Shown: piece after piece, positions 7,684-9,739 of the stretch
Numbering within the stretch: the first letter of the stretch is position 1
Layout: every line of letters starts with the position of its first letter
DNA from: Saprospiraceae bacterium
Lineage (GTDB): Bacteria; Bacteroidota; Bacteroidia; Chitinophagales; Saprospiraceae
Direction of reading: 5' to 3'
NCBI GenBank assembly: GCA_014379665.1
Contig: JACMLK010000309.1
Coordinates: 1 to 9,739 of the forward strand
DNA: 9,739 nt
Notes under the pieces: model-generated
Database searches by the model: none
What the model was told of the DNA's origin: nothing
What the model saw: only the letters and a program-made list of their open reading frames with translations
Position numbers and translations under genes: made by a program

Positions 7684-7717
7684 AAAAGGGATCAATAGGA
7701 ATGTTGATCCCTTTTTT
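7684..7717 (+). terminator. Rho-independent terminator after the SprF-like gene
   Basis: A perfect 12-bp stem pairs 7684-7695 with 7704-7715, with an eight-base loop, and is followed through to a six-T run (7712-7717). It starts 21 bases after the stop codon and closes the surface-protein operon, separating it from the kynurenine genes. The A-run on the left arm would give some activity on the other strand too. Confidence 0.92.
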
Positions 7718-7866
7718 ATTTTCATGACATTGCTATCGGAATTAAATAGGGTCTGCTGGATTATAAAATAAATATAATTCTGATCTATGCAATTCAATCC
7801 CACTGGCACTTAATTTCTTATTTATTAGCATAATCATTAGCTTTTCATTTATTTTGCGTCTTTCAT

Positions 7867-7874
7867 TATCTTTG
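7867..7874 (+). promoter_or_regulatory. Possible -7 box upstream of the ACMSD-like gene
   Basis: TATCTTTG is an exact TAnnTTTG match, 37 bases before the ATG at 7912. No clear TTG is found at the expected -33 distance (around 7843-7850 the sequence is TTTCATTT), so the promoter would be weak, or activator-dependent, or the match may be chance in AT-rich DNA. Confidence 0.45.
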
Positions 7875-7911
7875 AATTTTATTGGTTATAACCATTTATG
7901 ATGTAGTTTTT

Positions 7912-8940
7912 ATGAGAATCAACGGCCACGGACATTTACTGCCTTATCCTAATCAGATACCGAAATTCATGAAGGAAAAGGAATTTTTTTGGGTTGAAGA
8001 AGATAGGTCATTTATGTGTCAGGGTAAGTGGAGAAGACCTATTACAGATTCCAGTTTTTTTCTGAAAGAAAAGCTGATTTGGATGAATGCCAATAATATT
8101 GACAAAGAAGTAATCCTCAACCTCTCCCAACTTTATTGCAATGGTTACAACAAGCAGGATACCTATGATATCATTCGGTTTCAAAATGAATTTAATGCTT
8201 CTCTTCAATCAGATTATCCTGATAAGTTTATTTCCGGTTTTGTGGTACAGCCTCTCCATGTTGACGACGCACTTAAAGAAATTGAACGGTGTGTGGAAGA
8301 ATTTCATATGCCGTTACTATGTCTGCCTTCTCATTTTTTAAACAAAGATAATCATTGGATTGCCATCGCTGATGAATCTGTTTTACCAATATTTGAATTG
8401 GCCGAGCACTATAAACTTGCTGTCGAAATACATCCATATAATGCCGAAGAAATCATAGCACTTGAAGATAAGTTTTGGCGGTTTCACCTGATATGGATGT
8501 GTGCACAGACAGCAGACGCCTGGCATTTTTATAGCTTGCTTGATTTACCCGATAGGTTCCCGAATGTGCGGGTATGTTTTGCACATGGTAATCAGTTCGG
8601 ACATATGGGTTATGGCAGGCGGGTGCAGGGATACAGGGGACGACCTGATTTGTTTGTAGGCGCCAGAAATCCTGAAGAAAATAATCAGAGTTTTAATATA
8701 TTTTTTGATTCCATTGTACACGATGTATTATCTTTTGAACTTCTCATAAAAAGGGTCGGAGTCAGCCAGATTATTGCTGGATTGGATGATCCCTATCCGT
8801 TAGGAGAGATGGAAAGTGTAGCCGGCAGTTATCCCGGAAAAGTTATGGATGAAGCGGTTGATGCAGGAATCATATTTCCGTCAGATAGAGACCATATTTG
8901 GAACAAAAATGTAATGGAGTGGCTCTATGGAAAAAAATAA
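7912..8940 (+). CDS. Probable 2-amino-3-carboxymuconate-6-semialdehyde decarboxylase (ACMSD-like amidohydrolase)
   Basis: A 342-residue protein, close to the ~335 of known ACMSDs. The predicted reaction removes CO2 from the 3-hydroxyanthranilate ring-cleavage product, steering tryptophan carbon to catabolism instead of quinolinate/NAD. Recalled zinc ligands of the Pseudomonas fluorescens enzyme (H9, H11, H177, H228, D294) correspond to H6 and H8 (GHGH), H174 (EIHPY), H225 (FAHG) and D292 (GLDDPYPLGE), a near-constant offset. R42 (WRRP) and R236 (GYGR) match its active-site arginines R51 and R239. ATG at 7912 is chosen over an in-frame TTG at 7882 because the HxH strand then starts at residue 6, as usual. 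Kynureninase begins 27 bases downstream, which strongly supports the pathway. Another decarboxylase or hydrolase of the amidohydrolase-2 family remains possible, because the motifs deviate somewhat from the classical ones. Confidence 0.82.
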   Translation: MRINGHGHLLPYPNQIPKFMKEKEFFWVEEDRSFMCQGKWRRPITDSSFFLKEKLIWMNANNIDKEVILNLSQLYCNGYNKQDTYDIIRFQNEFNASLQSDYPDKFISGFVVQPLHVDDALKEIERCVEEFHMPLLCLPSHFLNKDNHWIAIADESVLPIFELAEHYKLAVEIHPYNAEEIIALEDKFWRFHLIWMCAQTADAWHFYSLLDLPDRFPNVRVCFAHGNQFGHMGYGRRVQGYRGRPDLFVGARNPEENNQSFNIFFDSIVHDVLSFELLIKRVGVSQIIAGLDDPYPLGEMESVAGSYPGKVMDEAVDAGIIFPSDRDHIWNKNVMEWLYGKK

Positions 8941-8967
8941 TGAATATAGAAAAGTAAAGCGTCTATT

Positions 8968-9739
8968 TTGAATAATACATTACTCTTTGCCCAACATTCA
9001 GATCAAAATGATGCACTTTCATCATACAGAGACTTGTTTCACATTCCCAGAGATAAAGTGGGGAAGGATGCCATATATCTTTGTGGCAACAGTCTTGGTT
9101 TGATGCCCAAAAGCGCCTCGGAATATGTCCTTCAGGAATTTGAAGACTGGAAAAACCTGGGAGTGGAAGGTCATTTTCATGCAAAGACACCATGGATGCC
9201 TTATCATGAAATATTAACAGAAAAGATGGCAGGCATAGTAGGTGCGAAATCATCTGAAGTAGTTATAATGAATAGTCTTACGGTAAATCTTCACTTAATG
9301 ATGACTTCATTTTACCGTCCAACCAAAGAGAGATATAAGATTTTATTTGAGTATTCGCCTTTCCCATCAGACAGATACGCCATTGCCAGCCAAATTAAAT
9401 TTCATGGGTTTAATCCTGATGAAGGTATGATAGAATTGAAACCTGACAGAAACACAGAAGTGGTGTCAGACCATAGTATTAAAGAAATTCTTTCCAAACA
9501 TGGAAACGAAATAGCCCTGATACTTATAGGAGGTGTAAACTATTACACTGGTCAGGCCTATGATATCAAAAAAATAACTGCATTGGGTCATCAGTCCGGG
9601 TGTGTTGTCGGGTTTGATCTGGCACATGCAGCAGGTAACATCTCTCTTCATCTCCATGACGATGGACCTGATTTTGCAGCATGGTGTACCTACAAATATT
9701 TGAATTCAGGTCCCGGAAGTCTTTCAGGTTGTTTTGTAC
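8968..9739 (+). CDS. kynU: Kynureninase, 3' end cut by window edge
   Basis: The frame is open to the window end: about 257 of roughly 420 residues. The enzyme is PLP-dependent and cleaves kynurenine or 3-hydroxykynurenine to anthranilate or 3-hydroxyanthranilate plus alanine. Diagnostic motifs are YLCGNSLGL (near residue 38), WKNLGVEGHF, the F-P-S-D-R-Y-A segment, FDLAHAAGN with D217 and H220, and WCTYKYLNSGPG with the predicted Schiff-base Lys243. The Asp-His-Lys spacing (3 and 23) equals that of known kynureninases. The start is unusual. An in-frame stop lies at 8947-8949, and the first in-frame ATG falls inside the conserved NSLGLM motif, so TTG at 8968 is the best start, giving N-N-T-L-L-F-A-Q. 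It sits 27 bases after the ACMSD-like gene with no terminator, indicating one operon. Confidence 0.93.
   Translation, partial: MNNTLLFAQHSDQNDALSSYRDLFHIPRDKVGKDAIYLCGNSLGLMPKSASEYVLQEFEDWKNLGVEGHFHAKTPWMPYHEILTEKMAGIVGAKSSEVVIMNSLTVNLHLMMTSFYRPTKERYKILFEYSPFPSDRYAIASQIKFHGFNPDEGMIELKPDRNTEVVSDHSIKEILSKHGNEIALILIGGVNYYTGQAYDIKKITALGHQSGCVVGFDLAHAAGNISLHLHDDGPDFAAWCTYKYLNSGPGSLSGCFV

Noticed and set aside
7882..7911. Upstream in-frame TTG start for the ACMSD-like protein
   Set aside because: It would add ten residues before the usual short N-terminus preceding the HxH motif, and it lies about where transcription would begin from the TATCTTTG box.
8963..9657. Minus-strand open frames opposite kynureninase
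   Set aside because: The + strand frame carries unmistakable kynureninase motifs through the whole interval.

Overview
The window looks like a chromosomal stretch of a gliding or filamentous member of the Bacteroidota, most plausibly Saprospiria. The evidence is two giant type IX secretion system (T9SS) cargo proteins, one with a type A and one with a type B C-terminal sorting domain; a PorP/SprF-family outer-membrane protein; AT-rich spacers without Shine-Dalgarno motifs; and TAnnTTTG-type promoter boxes. The HYR-like, dockerin and cohesin-like module combination is the kind often seen in Saprospiraceae. The lineage is inferred from architecture, not from a marker gene.

Layout, all on the + strand. 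(1) Positions 1-2933 hold the 3' part of a very large secreted protein: cysteine-rich HYR-like repeats, a carboxypeptidase-regulatory-like domain, a type I dockerin pair, a cohesin-like domain and a type A T9SS sorting domain. It ends at a strong hairpin terminator (2960-2993). (2) A 367-bp spacer carries a good Bacteroidota promoter (3237-3268). (3) Positions 3301-6720 encode a complete 1139-aa surface protein with a signal peptide, three cohesin-like modules, about seven SprB-type repeats and a type B (gliding-motility-associated) C-terminal domain. (4) Thirty bases later is a PorP/SprF-like protein (6751-7662), followed by a perfect 12-bp hairpin terminator. Genes 3 and 4 therefore form a compact cargo-plus-partner operon. 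(5) After a 249-bp spacer with a -7-like box comes a separate metabolic unit: an ACMSD-like metal-dependent decarboxylase (7912-8940), then the first ~257 codons of kynureninase (from 8968, cut by the window end). This is the start or middle of a tryptophan/kynurenine catabolic operon.

How they work together: the two large proteins should both cross the outer membrane through the T9SS, and the SprF-like protein is probably the dedicated partner of the type B cargo. Most intriguing is the set of four cohesin-like modules and a dockerin pair spread over two adjacent secreted proteins. This permits, but does not prove, a calcium-dependent cell-surface assembly. The kynurenine genes look functionally unrelated to the surface proteins and are separated from them by a terminator.
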